Both the position numbers and the translations under genes were made by a program. The notes under the pieces were generated by a model that searched no databases, was not told where the DNA came from, and was given only the letters and a program-made list of their open reading frames with translations. 64,000 nt of DNA from Cellulomonas sp. HZM (GTDB lineage Bacteria; Actinomycetota; Actinomycetes; Actinomycetales; Cellulomonadaceae). Where the stretch lies: the NCBI RefSeq assembly GCF_000708885.1, contig NZ_JEOE01000003.1, forward strand, positions 123,378-187,377, read 5' to 3'. This document shows, piece after piece, positions 49,356 through 57,695 of this stretch (positions are counted from its first letter, which is position 1; every line of letters begins with the position of its first letter).

Positions 49356-49474
49356 AGGTCCGCGCGTCGCTCGCGTCCCTGAAGAAGAAGGAGGGGTCGA
49401 TCGTCGTGCGCCGGCACGGCAAGACCTACGTCATCAACAAGCGCAACCCGCGCTGGAAGGCCAGGCAGGGCTGA
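49352..49474 (+). CDS. rpmJ: Ribosomal protein bL36, zinc-independent paralogue
   Basis: A 40-residue protein: [21 protein letters not shown] and [15 protein letters not shown] are the L36 ends; the zinc ligands (CxxC, C, H) are missing. AGGAGGAAC lies directly upstream. The last base of its stop region overlaps the L32 ATG. Confidence 0.93.
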   Translation: MKVRASLASLKKKEGSIVVRRHGKTYVINKRNPRWKARQG

Positions 49475-49644
49475 TGGCGGCCCCGAAGGGTCGCACGTCG
49501 CGCTCACGGACACGGCACCGTCGCTCACGCTGGACCGCGACGTGCGTCCCGCTCGCGACCGTGCGCGTCGACGGGCGGGACGTCCAGGTGCCGCACCGGC
49601 TCGTGAACGCGGTCCGGCGGGGGCTCGTGACGACCGACGAGTGA
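49474..49644 (+). CDS. rpmF: Ribosomal protein bL32, zinc-independent paralogue
   Basis: A 56-residue protein opening [20 protein letters not shown], the L32 N-terminus. The zinc ribbon is lost: only one Cys (near residue 24) remains and the tail reads PHRLVNAVRRGLV. Its ATG shares one base with the rpmJ stop. Confidence 0.9.
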   Translation: MAAPKGRTSRSRTRHRRSRWTATCVPLATVRVDGRDVQVPHRLVNAVRRGLVTTDE

Positions 49645-49700
49645 CTCGCGTCACGCGCTCTCGCGAGCGGTCGGCATCCACCCCCGGGCAAGATGTCCAG

Positions 49701-50963
49701 GTGGGTGACCACTCCCAGAGCCTCGTCGGACGCCAGGACCCCTCGTCGCACGCCGCACCGCGTTCCTCGCCGGCCCCTCTCGTCGTCGCGGTGGGCCTGG
49801 TGGTCGTCGCCACCACGCTCGCCGTGGTGGCGATCGCCCTCACCTGGTCCGGACCGCACGCTGACGCGAGCGGTCGCGAGACCACGGACACCGGGGTCCA
49901 GCACGTGCCCGCGCGCGTCGAGTCCGCCCGCACGACGAGCTGCACGGGGAGCGTCGAGGACGCCCAGCCGGACGGGACCGTGCCGGCGCAGGTCCCGTGC
50001 GTCAAGGTCACCGCGGTCGTCGCCGGGGGGCCCGACGCGGGCGAGCACGTCACCGTGGTCGCGACGACGGGCACCACGGCGGCAGAGCTCGGCCGCGGGA
50101 CCCGCATCGTCCTCGAGCGCTACCCGCCGGCGGACGGCGCGGGCGTCACGTGGGCGTGGTCCGACTTCGAGCGCGGCCTGCCGCTGGGCACGCTCGCGCT
50201 CGCGTTCGTGCTCGTCACCGCACTCGTCGCCGGGGCGCGAGGGCTGCGCGCCGTGCTCGGGCTGGCGTTCGCGGCCGTCGTCGTCTGGGTCTACACGCTG
50301 CCCGCGCTCGTGGCCGGGCACAGCCCGCTCGTCGTGGCAGCCGCCACCGCGGTCGTCGTCGCGGTCGTCGTCCTCTACCTCGTCCACGGGCCGTCCGTGC
50401 GCACGACGACGGCGCTGCTGGGGACGCTGGCCGGGATGGCGCTCGTCGGCGCGATCGGCAGCCTCGCCGCGCACGCGGCCCGACTGCCCGCCGTGACCTC
50501 CGAGGACGACTTCCAGCTCGCGAACCTCGTCGGGGACCACGGCGTGGCGGTGCTGCACGGGGTCTTCCTGTGCGGTGTCGTGCTCGCCGGGATCGGGGTG
50601 CTCAACGACGTCACCGTCACGCAGGTCGCCGCGGTGTGGGAGCTGCGCGCCGCGCAGCCGTCCGCGGGCCCGCGCGTGCTGTTCGCGGGAGGCATGCGGA
50701 TCGGGCGCGACCACATCGCCTCGACCGTCTACACGATCGCCTTCGCCTACGCGGGGGCCTCGCTGCCCGTGCTGATGCTGCTGCAGCTGTACGGCCAGCC
50801 GCTCGGCCAGACGCTCGTGTCCGGAGCTTTCGCGCAGGAGATCATCCGCACGCTCGCCGGTGCGATCGGCCTCGTGCTGGCGATCCCGGCCACGACCGCG
50901 ATCGCAGCCTGGTTCGCGAGCACCCGGCACGTGCGCGCCCGGGGGCTCACGCACGCACACTGA
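49701..50963 (+). CDS. YibE/F-like membrane protein (copy 1)
   Basis: A roughly 420-residue protein with one N-terminal helix, an extracytoplasmic beta-rich domain (about 50-155) and seven or more C-terminal helices. YibE/F hallmarks: FERGLPLGTLALAF, VLNDVTVTQVAAVWEL and MRIGRDHIASTVYTIAFAYAGASLP. The function is unknown. The GTG at 49701 (57 bp after L32) is tentative; the frame is open further upstream. Convergent with copy 2 with a 17-bp overlap. Confidence 0.85.
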   Translation: MGDHSQSLVGRQDPSSHAAPRSSPAPLVVAVGLVVVATTLAVVAIALTWSGPHADASGRETTDTGVQHVPARVESARTTSCTGSVEDAQPDGTVPAQVPCVKVTAVVAGGPDAGEHVTVVATTGTTAAELGRGTRIVLERYPPADGAGVTWAWSDFERGLPLGTLALAFVLVTALVAGARGLRAVLGLAFAAVVVWVYTLPALVAGHSPLVVAAATAVVVAVVVLYLVHGPSVRTTTALLGTLAGMALVGAIGSLAAHAARLPAVTSEDDFQLANLVGDHGVAVLHGVFLCGVVLAGIGVLNDVTVTQVAAVWELRAAQPSAGPRVLFAGGMRIGRDHIASTVYTIAFAYAGASLPVLMLLQLYGQPLGQTLVSGAFAQEIIRTLAGAIGLVLAIPATTAIAAWFASTRHVRARGLTHAH

Positions 50964-52176
50964 CGGGGTCCGCCGCGACCTCCTCGGCCTCGGCGGGCAC
51001 CTGGTCGGCCGTCACGACCGCGCGGCGCGGCGCGTGGTCGCGGCCCGAGCGGACCACCAGCACCGCCACCAAGGTCGTCAGCGGGATCGCCAGCACGAGG
51101 CCGATCGAGCCCACGAGCGTGCGTGCGACCTCCTCCGCGAGCTCACCGTTGGTGAGCGACGCCAGCAGCGTGCGGTCGGACATGGTGACGAGCATGACGA
51201 GCGGGAGCGTTGCGCCGACGTACGCGAACACCATGGTGTAGACCGTCGAGGCGATGTGGTCGCGCCCGATCCGCATGCTCCGGCCGAACAGCGTGCGGCC
51301 CGTCGCGTCGGGCGCGCTCGCGTGCAGCTCCCACACCGCCGAGGCCTGCGTGATGGTCACGTCGTTCAGCACGCCGAGCCCGGCGAGCACCATCCCGCAC
51401 AGCAGGACGGCGCGGATGCGGACCTCGGGTGCTGCCGACATGAGGTCCAGCGCGTACTCGTCGGACAGACCCGTGAGCTGCGCAGCGCCGCTGGCCCAGG
51501 CGGCGAGCGCCGTCGTCGCGACGAGGCCGACGAGGGTTCCCAGGAGCGCTGTGGACGTGCGCAGGCTCACCCCGTGCGCGAGGTAGAGCACGACGAACAT
51601 GATGGCGCTCGCCGTCACGAGGGCCACCGGCGCGGGCGGCTTGCCGTGCAGCAGCGCAGGCAGGGTGAACACTCCGATGACGCCGAGCGAGACGACGAGG
51701 CCGACGAGCGCGGCGAGCCCGCGCCACCGGGCGACCACCACGACGAGGACGACGAATCCGACCGCCAGCGCGGCGAGCGGCGGTCCGCGCTCGTAGTCGA
51801 CGAACACGTAAGGCGTCCCCTCCGGACCGACCTCCCCGATGTCGATGACCTGGATCCTGTCGCCCGGCGAGAGCTCCGGAAGGTACTCGGGGGGCACGTT
51901 CACCCATGCGGTCCGGTGTCCGTCGATGCGCGCCTGCAGCTGGTGCACCTGGTCGCTCGCGCCGGGGTCGACGCGGGTCACGACGCCCGCGTGCATCGAG
52001 GAGCCGGGTGCGTCGGTCTGGATCGTGGGCGTCTCACCGTGCGGCCACAGCCGGACGGCACCGAGCACCGTCGCGACGGCCATCGGGACCAGGACCGCGA
52101 CGAACACCAGGGTCGCGCGGCGCCGGAGCCTGCGCGGCACGTGGGGTGCCGTGCCACCGTGCGAGTGCATCACCAC
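50947..52176 (-). CDS. YibE/F-like membrane protein (copy 2)
   Basis: A 409-residue paralogue of the convergent gene with the same layout: N-terminal helix, outer beta domain (VNVPPEYLPELSPGDRIQVID), then a multi-helix region with VDYERGPPLAALAVGF, VLNDVTITQASAVWELHA and RIGRDHIASTVYTMVFAYVGATLP. A His-rich start (MHSHGG) precedes the first helix; ATG 52170 is the alternative start. The two copies are clearly diverged, so the duplication is old. Confidence 0.85.
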   Translation of the reverse strand: MVMHSHGGTAPHVPRRLRRRATLVFVAVLVPMAVATVLGAVRLWPHGETPTIQTDAPGSSMHAGVVTRVDPGASDQVHQLQARIDGHRTAWVNVPPEYLPELSPGDRIQVIDIGEVGPEGTPYVFVDYERGPPLAALAVGFVVLVVVVARWRGLAALVGLVVSLGVIGVFTLPALLHGKPPAPVALVTASAIMFVVLYLAHGVSLRTSTALLGTLVGLVATTALAAWASGAAQLTGLSDEYALDLMSAAPEVRIRAVLLCGMVLAGLGVLNDVTITQASAVWELHASAPDATGRTLFGRSMRIGRDHIASTVYTMVFAYVGATLPLVMLVTMSDRTLLASLTNGELAEEVARTLVGSIGLVLAIPLTTLVAVLVVRSGRDHAPRRAVVTADQVPAEAEEVAADPVSVRA

Positions 52177-52230
52177 CGCACGAGCATCGACCTCGTCCGG
52201 GCCGCCCGCGCGCCGCCACGCCGCACGGGG

Positions 52231-54426
52231 TCAGCGTGCGTGCAGGACGACCGTCGCCGACGAGCGCCCCGCGACCGTCGCGGGCGTCGACGGGACGAAG
52301 ACCGCGCGCACGCGCACCGTCCGGCCCGTGACGCGCGGCAGACGCACCGCGACATCGGCCGCCGCCCGCGCCGTCGCGACCCGCTTGCTCCCGACGTACA
52401 CGTCGACGCGGCCCGCAGCGCGTCGTCCCGAGTCGAGCGCGCCGACCCGCACGTGCACCACCGGACGCGTGCCGGGCACGTAGGACGCGCGCCGCACCGC
52501 GAGCGACGTCACGCGCGCCTTGCGCACCGTGAGCGTCAGCGAGGCCGACGAGCCGGAGCGGGTCGGCGAGCCCGCGTACTCGACGGTCAGCCGGTGCGTG
52601 CCGACCCCCAGCACCGGGACGGCGACGCGCGCCGACCCGTCGGTCGCGAGCCCGGCGGACCCGAGCGCGCGCGAGCCCTCGCGGAGCCGGACCGTGCCGG
52701 CGGGTCCGAGGAAAGCACCGCCGGCTGCCCCCTCCTTGTCCGACGCCGCCGACGTCGTGCCGGCGACGCGCACGGAGATCACCGTCGTCGCGCCGTACGG
52801 GGTCGTCGACGCCGCGGCACGTGCCGTCGTCCGGGTCGGGACCCACGGCACGACGACCGTCGCGTCGACGGTCCTCGCGGAGCGGTCACCCCGTGCGGTG
52901 AGGGTCCACGTGCCAGCTCGGACCGGGGCCGTCAGCACCAGCCGCACGTCGCCGGACGACGACGACGTCGTTCCCGTCACCGTCGCGGCCCGGCCTCGGT
53001 CGTCCAGGAGGCGCACCACGACGTGCTCGGACGGAGCCAGCCCGGCGATCCCCACCGTGAACCTGGCGCCCGCCGCGACCTGCGCGGGCGTGACGAGGGT
53101 CGGCGTCCACGTCGGGTCAGGGCTGGGCTCCGGCGCGGGCGGGGTCGGGGTCGTCGGTTGGGTCGGGGTCGTCGGTTGGGTCGGGGTGGTCGGCCCGGTG
53201 GGGTCCGTCGGCTCGGTGGCCGGTTCACGGGCCACGACCGCGGCCGCGGCGGAGACCGCGCTCGCCTGGCAGCCGGCACCAACCACCGTCCGAGCCCCGT
53301 CACCCGTCCACCACGAGAAGGGCGCGCGTCCGTCGCGGTCGACGACCGCGGCGACCGCGTCCGCCTGACGACGCAGGTAGGCGTCGTAGGGGTGGTCGTC
53401 GAGCGCCGAGTCGAGCTCCGCGAGCCCGCGCACCGCGGGTCCCTTGAAGTACGCGCCGTCCCGCGAGCAGCCGTCGTCCCACCCCTCGGCGGGGTCCCGC
53501 AGCACGCCGTCCGCCCGCGTGAGCGGGCCACCCGCTCGGGTGGTCTCGTCGGCGACCGCCCGTGCGGCGGGCAGCAGGGCCGGGTCGTCGTCGACCCGTG
53601 CCAGCGCGGTCAGCGCCCACGCGAGGACGCCCTGGTTATAGGTGAACGCCGTGCCCTGCGCACGGCAGTCGGTCGCGACGCCGTCACGCACCGTGCCGTC
53701 GACGAGCCCGCTGGTACGCACCCAGGACCACCCGTCGGCGGCCCACGCACGGAACGTCGCCGCGGCGTCGCCGCTGGTCCGCGCCGCGAGGAGCGCCGAC
53801 GTGAGCACGAACAGGCCGTTGGAGATCGCGGCCTTGTACCCCGTGCCGTTCGCGTCCGGCGTGGTCCACAGCACGCCGCCGCCGCACGCGGGCGTCCAGA
53901 ACTCGTCGCGCACGTACCGCACGGCGGCCGCGGCGGTGTCGAGGTAGCGTTGCTCGCCCGTGAGGTCGTACGCGTCGAGCCACGAGAGCGCCCACCAGCC
54001 GGTGTCGTCGGAGTACTCGTTGCGGAAGCCGCCGCGCCCCTCGTCGGACAGGTGGTCGAAGGTCGTGGCGGCGAGGTCGGTCGCACCGTCCCAGCCGCCG
54101 ACCGCCTGCGCGTGCAGCAGCGCGTCGAGCGAGACTGCCGATCCCCACCAGCCCGCGCCGAGGAAATAGCCCGAGTCGCGGACGTAGCCCGGGGCGAGCG
54201 TGTCCGGGTCGCCCAGCGACCGCGCGGTCGCGAGCACGTCGGCGAGCGCATGTGTGCGCGCGGCGTCGTCGGGCTCCTGGTGCGGTCCGGCCACTGCGGA
54301 CGGCGCGCCGTCCTGGGACGGAGCGGCTGCCGACGCGTCGAGCGATCCGGCCGTGCCGAGCACTGCTGCGACCACGGCTACGGCGAGCGCGCTCGCGAGC
54401 GCCTGCCCGCGTCGTCCGCCGTGCAT
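52231..54426 (-). CDS. Secreted GH76 endo-alpha-1,6-mannanase
   Basis: A 731-residue protein. Signal peptide (1-34); GH76 (alpha/alpha)6 catalytic domain (about 55-400); Pro/Thr linker with PTTPTQ repeats (about 402-438); Ig-like domain starting LVTPAQVAAGARFTV (about 440-525); Ig-like C-terminal module (about 526-731). The catalytic Asp pair is D140-D141 in EYSDDTGWWALSW. Other family marks are GYKAAISNGLFV, AFTYNQGVLAWAL and YFKGPAVRGLAEL. It should cut the alpha-1,6-mannan backbone of yeast cell walls. The C-terminal module is a diverged relative of that in the other three secreted enzymes here. A TGACAACGTTGTCT operator lies 13 bp before the ATG. Confidence 0.9.
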   Translation of the reverse strand: MHGGRRGQALASALAVAVVAAVLGTAGSLDASAAAPSQDGAPSAVAGPHQEPDDAARTHALADVLATARSLGDPDTLAPGYVRDSGYFLGAGWWGSAVSLDALLHAQAVGGWDGATDLAATTFDHLSDEGRGGFRNEYSDDTGWWALSWLDAYDLTGEQRYLDTAAAAVRYVRDEFWTPACGGGVLWTTPDANGTGYKAAISNGLFVLTSALLAARTSGDAAATFRAWAADGWSWVRTSGLVDGTVRDGVATDCRAQGTAFTYNQGVLAWALTALARVDDDPALLPAARAVADETTRAGGPLTRADGVLRDPAEGWDDGCSRDGAYFKGPAVRGLAELDSALDDHPYDAYLRRQADAVAAVVDRDGRAPFSWWTGDGARTVVGAGCQASAVSAAAAVVAREPATEPTDPTGPTTPTQPTTPTQPTTPTPPAPEPSPDPTWTPTLVTPAQVAAGARFTVGIAGLAPSEHVVVRLLDDRGRAATVTGTTSSSSGDVRLVLTAPVRAGTWTLTARGDRSARTVDATVVVPWVPTRTTARAAASTTPYGATTVISVRVAGTTSAASDKEGAAGGAFLGPAGTVRLREGSRALGSAGLATDGSARVAVPVLGVGTHRLTVEYAGSPTRSGSSASLTLTVRKARVTSLAVRRASYVPGTRPVVHVRVGALDSGRRAAGRVDVYVGSKRVATARAAADVAVRLPRVTGRTVRVRAVFVPSTPATVAGRSSATVVLHAR

Positions 54427-54438
54427 GCCCTACCCTCC

Positions 54439-54452
54439 TGACAACGTTGTCT
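54439..54452. promoter_or_regulatory. Mannan-type LacI-like operator, site C (GH76 leader)
   Basis: TGACAACGTTGTCT, with a perfect 12-bp palindrome GACAACGTTGTC at 54440-54451, directly upstream of the GH76 start. The position implies repression by blocking initiation or early elongation. Confidence 0.75.
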
Positions 54453-54515
54453 GGTCGGAGGGACCCTAGCCGGTCGCGCCGGTGCGCGCCATCAGCCGCA
54501 TGCGTGACGTCCAGG

Positions 54516-55544
54516 TCAGAGCGTCTCGCCGACCGTGTGGACGACGAGCACCTGCGGGTCCCACGGCACGATCGCGTCGATCTTCTCGCGCAGCGGCGCG
54601 ACGTCGGGGGTGTCGCCCTCGAACAGCACGTCGACCGCGACGTCCTTGCCCTGCCAGCGCACGTCCTGCACCTGCGCACCCGGGACCCCGGACAGCCACT
54701 GCTCGGCCGCCTCCCCGCTCTGGCTGAGCCACAGGTCGGCGAGCGCCGCCTGGACCGTGTTGGCGACCATGGGCACGGCGACGACGACGAGTGCCACCGC
54801 GACCGCGACGTACGCCGCACGGCGGCGGGGCGCACCTGCGGAGCTGCGTGCCTCCTGCGCCTCGCGCGCGTAGCCGATGCTGGTGAACACGACGATCGCG
54901 GCGACGACGAGCGCGACCGCGTTGGAGGCGAACAGGATCAGCGCCCCGAGCGCGAGCGACGCCTGGCCCGAGCCCAGGCACACGCCGACCACACCGAGCG
55001 GCGGGACGAGCGAGATCGCGATCGCGATGCCCGGCAGGACGTCGGCGAGGTCCTTGCGGGCGAGCGCGAGCGCGCCGGCGAAGCCGGTGGCGAAGGCCGC
55101 GACGAGATCACCGACGCCCGGCGACGTACGTCCGGTGACCTGCGAGTTCGCGAGGAGGTCGGTCGTCGACGGGAGCGCCTGGGCGGCGATCCAGCCGAGC
55201 GCGACGACCGTCGCGAGCCCACCGAGCACGTACGCGGCGGACCGGCCGACCTTGGCCACGTCCGCCGCGACGATCCCGATGCCGATGCCGAGGATCGGGG
55301 TCGAGAGCGGGGCGACGATCATCGCGCCGATGACCGTCGCGGTCGAGTCCGTGATGACGCCCGCGACCGCGATGAGACCCGACAGCACGAGCATCGCCCA
55401 GAACCCGGACCGCTTCGCCCGGGTGTCGCCGACGTCCAGGTCGAGACGTTCCCCGACCTCCTCGAAGGTGCGTCGCTGGTGCGCGGGGACCAGCGCGTCG
55501 AACGACCACCGACGCGCTCGCGCCGACTCGGTACCCACGGTCAT
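54516..55544 (-). CDS. DUF389 family membrane protein
   Basis: A 342-residue protein with about six hydrophobic segments. DUF389/TIGR00341 marks: WAMLVLSGLIAVAGVITDSTATVIGAMIVAPL and IAISLVPPLGVVGVCLGSG. A soluble C-terminal domain of about 80 residues follows the last helix. The biochemical function is unknown. ATG 55544 has GCGAAGGAG six bases upstream; longer starts lack this. It lies between the GH76 gene and operator site D. Confidence 0.85.
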   Translation of the reverse strand: MTVGTESARARRWSFDALVPAHQRRTFEEVGERLDLDVGDTRAKRSGFWAMLVLSGLIAVAGVITDSTATVIGAMIVAPLSTPILGIGIGIVAADVAKVGRSAAYVLGGLATVVALGWIAAQALPSTTDLLANSQVTGRTSPGVGDLVAAFATGFAGALALARKDLADVLPGIAIAISLVPPLGVVGVCLGSGQASLALGALILFASNAVALVVAAIVVFTSIGYAREAQEARSSAGAPRRRAAYVAVAVALVVVAVPMVANTVQAALADLWLSQSGEAAEQWLSGVPGAQVQDVRWQGKDVAVDVLFEGDTPDVAPLREKIDAIVPWDPQVLVVHTVGETL

Positions 55545-55687
55545 CGCCATCTCCTTCGCAGCGCCCCGGGGCCGACGGAGACCCTGGGGTGCAGCGTCGC
55601 ACACGCCGTCGCCGTGCCCGCGGCGCTCGCCGTAGGCACGCCGTCATGCGTCGAGCAGGTCCGTCCCTTCCGCTGCCGATCCTTCTA

Positions 55688-55701
55688 TGACATCGTTGTC
55701 A
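55688..55701. promoter_or_regulatory. Mannan-type LacI-like operator, site D
   Basis: TGACATCGTTGTCA, extended to ATGACATCGTTGTCAT (55687-55702); one mismatch from the palindrome. It abuts the ATG of a small ORF (55703) and is 143 bp upstream of the DUF389 start. Which of the two it controls is unclear. Confidence 0.65.
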
Positions 55702-55702
55702 T

Positions 55703-55879
55703 ATGGCCGACGACGACGACGCAGACCGCCTGCGCGGGACAGCGACGGAGCAGTCCGGGCTCGTGGAGCTCGTGGACCGCATCCTCGCCAGCCGGCGTCA
55801 CCTGCCACCCGCTCTCGTCGAGGCCGTGCTCGGGACCCCGTGGGCGACCGTCCCGACACAGCGGGCCGAGCGCGCCTGA
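55703..55879 (+). CDS. Small hypothetical protein next to operator site D
   Basis: A 58-codon ORF opening MADDDDADRLRG, with an amphipathic stretch SGLVELVDRILASRRHLPPALVEAVLG. I do not recognise it. There is no ribosome-binding site, but TATGAC at 55686-55691 could be a -10 element for a leaderless transcript starting at the ATG. Codon use is consistent with the region, which proves little at this GC content. Confidence 0.45.
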   Translation: MADDDDADRLRGTATEQSGLVELVDRILASRRHLPPALVEAVLGTPWATVPTQRAERA

Positions 55880-55940
55880 CGCGACACCCGAGCCGCCGCC
55901 GGACGGCAGTCGTGTCGGAGGGTCGGCGTACGTTCGGCGG

Positions 55941-56906
55941 GTGACTCGACGAGGCTGGGCACTGCTCGCGGCGATGGGCGTCATCTGGGGCGTGCCCTAC
56001 CTGCTCATCAAGGTCGCCGTCGCGGAGGTGACACCCGCGGGCGTCGTGCTCGCCCGGACCGCCGTCGGCGCGGTGCTCCTCGCGCCGTTCGCGCTGCGCG
56101 CGGGCGGCCTGCGCGTGCTGCGAGGCCACTGGCCGGCCGTCGTGACGTTCGCGCTGCTCGAGATCGTCGGGCCGTGGTTCCTGCTGTCCAACGCGGAGCG
56201 CACGCTCACCAGCTCGACCACCGGTCTGCTGGTCGCCACCGTGCCGATCATCGCGGTCGTCGTCGGCCGCGTGGTGGACCGTCAGCACGTCGCGCCGGTG
56301 CGCTGGGCCGGGCTCGCGGTCGGTCTCGGCGGGGTCGCGCTGCTCCTCGGTCCCGGTGCCGCCGCGGGCGACCCGTGGGCGGTCGCCCAGGTGGGGCTCG
56401 CGGCCGTCGGGTATGCCGTCGCGCCCATCGTCGCGGAGCGGCGGCTGGGAGACGTGCCGGCGATCCCGCTCACCGCCGCCTGCCTCGCGCTGTCCGCGCT
56501 CGTGTACCTGCCGGTCGTCCTCGCCACGGGCCCGCACCCGGTGCCCAGCAGCTCGGCGATCGCGGCCCTCGTGGCCCTCGGCGTCGTGTGCACGGCGCTC
56601 GCGTTCGTCCTGTTCTTCGGTCTGATCGCCGAGGTCGGCGGCGCACGGTCGACGCTCGTGGCGTACCTCAACCCGGTGGTCGCGGTGAGCCTGGGCGCCC
56701 TCGTGCTCGACGAGCGGATCACCTGGGGCGTGGTGGCCGGGATGGCGCTCATCCTGCTCGGCTCCGCGGCCGCCTCGCGCAGGTCGCGGCCCGACGGCGG
56801 ACGACGACCGCGCACCGCACGCCCCGTGAGCGCCCGCTCGTCGCACGCCGACCGGACCGGTTCGATCGAGGAGGTGCCGGCGACGGCTCCCGAGACCGCG
56901 GCCTGA
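55941..56906 (+). CDS. EamA/DMT-superfamily transporter
   Basis: A 321-residue protein with ten predicted helices in two EamA repeats: LLAAMGVIWGVPYLLIKVAV at the start and AYLNPVVAVSLGALVLDERITWGVVAGMALI in the second. It is probably a metabolite exporter. A basic, Ser/Arg-rich cytoplasmic tail of about 50 residues is longer than usual. It starts with GTG at 55941. Confidence 0.9.
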   Translation: MTRRGWALLAAMGVIWGVPYLLIKVAVAEVTPAGVVLARTAVGAVLLAPFALRAGGLRVLRGHWPAVVTFALLEIVGPWFLLSNAERTLTSSTTGLLVATVPIIAVVVGRVVDRQHVAPVRWAGLAVGLGGVALLLGPGAAAGDPWAVAQVGLAAVGYAVAPIVAERRLGDVPAIPLTAACLALSALVYLPVVLATGPHPVPSSSAIAALVALGVVCTALAFVLFFGLIAEVGGARSTLVAYLNPVVAVSLGALVLDERITWGVVAGMALILLGSAAASRRSRPDGGRRPRTARPVSARSSHADRTGSIEEVPATAPETAA

Positions 56907-56956
56907 CCGCCGCCCGTCGGGGTGCGCGCCCCGCGGTGCCGCCACATGATCGAGCG

Positions 56957-57427
56957 ATGGACACCAGCTCGTCACGCGCACGTCGCGCCGTCTTCGCCGT
57001 CGCGCCCGTCGTCCTCGCAGCCGGCCTCGGGGGCCTCGCGAGCCGCCGCGCGCCGCAGGTGTACGGCCGGCTGGACAAGCCCGACTGGGCGCCTCCCGCC
57101 TCCGCGTTCGGGCCCGTGTGGTCGGTGCTGTACGCCGCGAACGCAGCGGTCGGCTGGCGGATCTCGACGCGCGGCAGCGCGCGCACCCGCGCGCTGCACC
57201 TGACGCAGCTCGCGCTCAACGCGACATGGCCGGCCACGTTCTTCGGCATCAGGGACAAGCGCGCGTCGCTCGTCGTCATCGCCGCCCTCGACGCCGCGCT
57301 CGCGCTCGAGATCGTCGGAGCAGTGCGCGAGGACCCGGTCTCGGCGGCACTCCTTGCGCCCTACCAGGCCTGGACGGGCTTCGCGACCGCCCTCGACGCA
57401 GCCGTGAGCGACCCCGGCCGGAGTTAA
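56957..57427 (+). CDS. TspO/MBR-family membrane protein
   Basis: A 156-residue five-helix protein. Family marks: LDKPDWAPPASAFGPVWSVLYAANAAVGWR, LALNATWPATFFG and a C-terminal LLAPYQAWTGFATALDAAV. It binds porphyrins or other tetrapyrroles in characterised members. The stop (TAA) lies just before the sulfur operon promoter. Confidence 0.9.
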   Translation: MDTSSSRARRAVFAVAPVVLAAGLGGLASRRAPQVYGRLDKPDWAPPASAFGPVWSVLYAANAAVGWRISTRGSARTRALHLTQLALNATWPATFFGIRDKRASLVVIAALDAALALEIVGAVREDPVSAALLAPYQAWTGFATALDAAVSDPGRS

Positions 57428-57473
57428 AACCCGACCGATCTGGTCCACAATGTGGGACGTGTCCCGGCACCCG

Positions 57474-57502
57474 TTGACTCCCCCGTGGCACGTTCCTAGA
57501 TT
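57474..57502 (+). promoter_or_regulatory. Housekeeping-type promoter of the sulfur operon
   Basis: TTGACT (57474-57479), 17-bp spacer, TAGATT (57497-57502): the best sigma-70-like promoter in the window. Transcription should begin near 57509, about 30 nt before the riboswitch aptamer. A short palindrome CCACAATGTGG (57445-57455) lies upstream of the -35 and may bind an activator. Confidence 0.75.
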
Positions 57503-57534
57503 CCCGGCATCCGAGGTCGCCACGACCCCGGACG

Positions 57535-57645
57535 AACGAGGTCACGAGCTCCGACGCGAAGCCCCGGCTGGTCGGACGGCAACCCTCCCGCGCGGCGGGG
57601 TGCCCCGGGTGATGACCAGGCCTCCGGCACCGCCGGAGGCAACGA
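57535..57645 (+). ncRNA. SAM riboswitch, SAM-I/IV clan (probably SAM-IV)
   Basis: The conserved core is visible: GGTCACGAG (57540) pairing with TGACC (57613-57617), the GCGAAGCCCCGGC segment, CGGCAACCCTCC, and GGGGTGCCCCGGGTGATGACC. A perfect 9-bp hairpin GCCTCCGGC/GCCGGAGGC (57620-57640) follows. This is the actinobacterial SAM-IV layout. It should switch off the downstream operon when S-adenosylmethionine is plentiful. Confidence 0.88.
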
Positions 57646-57695
57646 CGCGGCGGCCCGCACGGGCCGTGACCCGGCCCGGACAGGAGACGACTGGC

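Noticed and set aside
54252..55940. Upstream extension of the EamA frame through the DUF389 region
   Set aside because: Arg/Asp-rich antisense composition; GTG 55941 begins directly with the first membrane helix.
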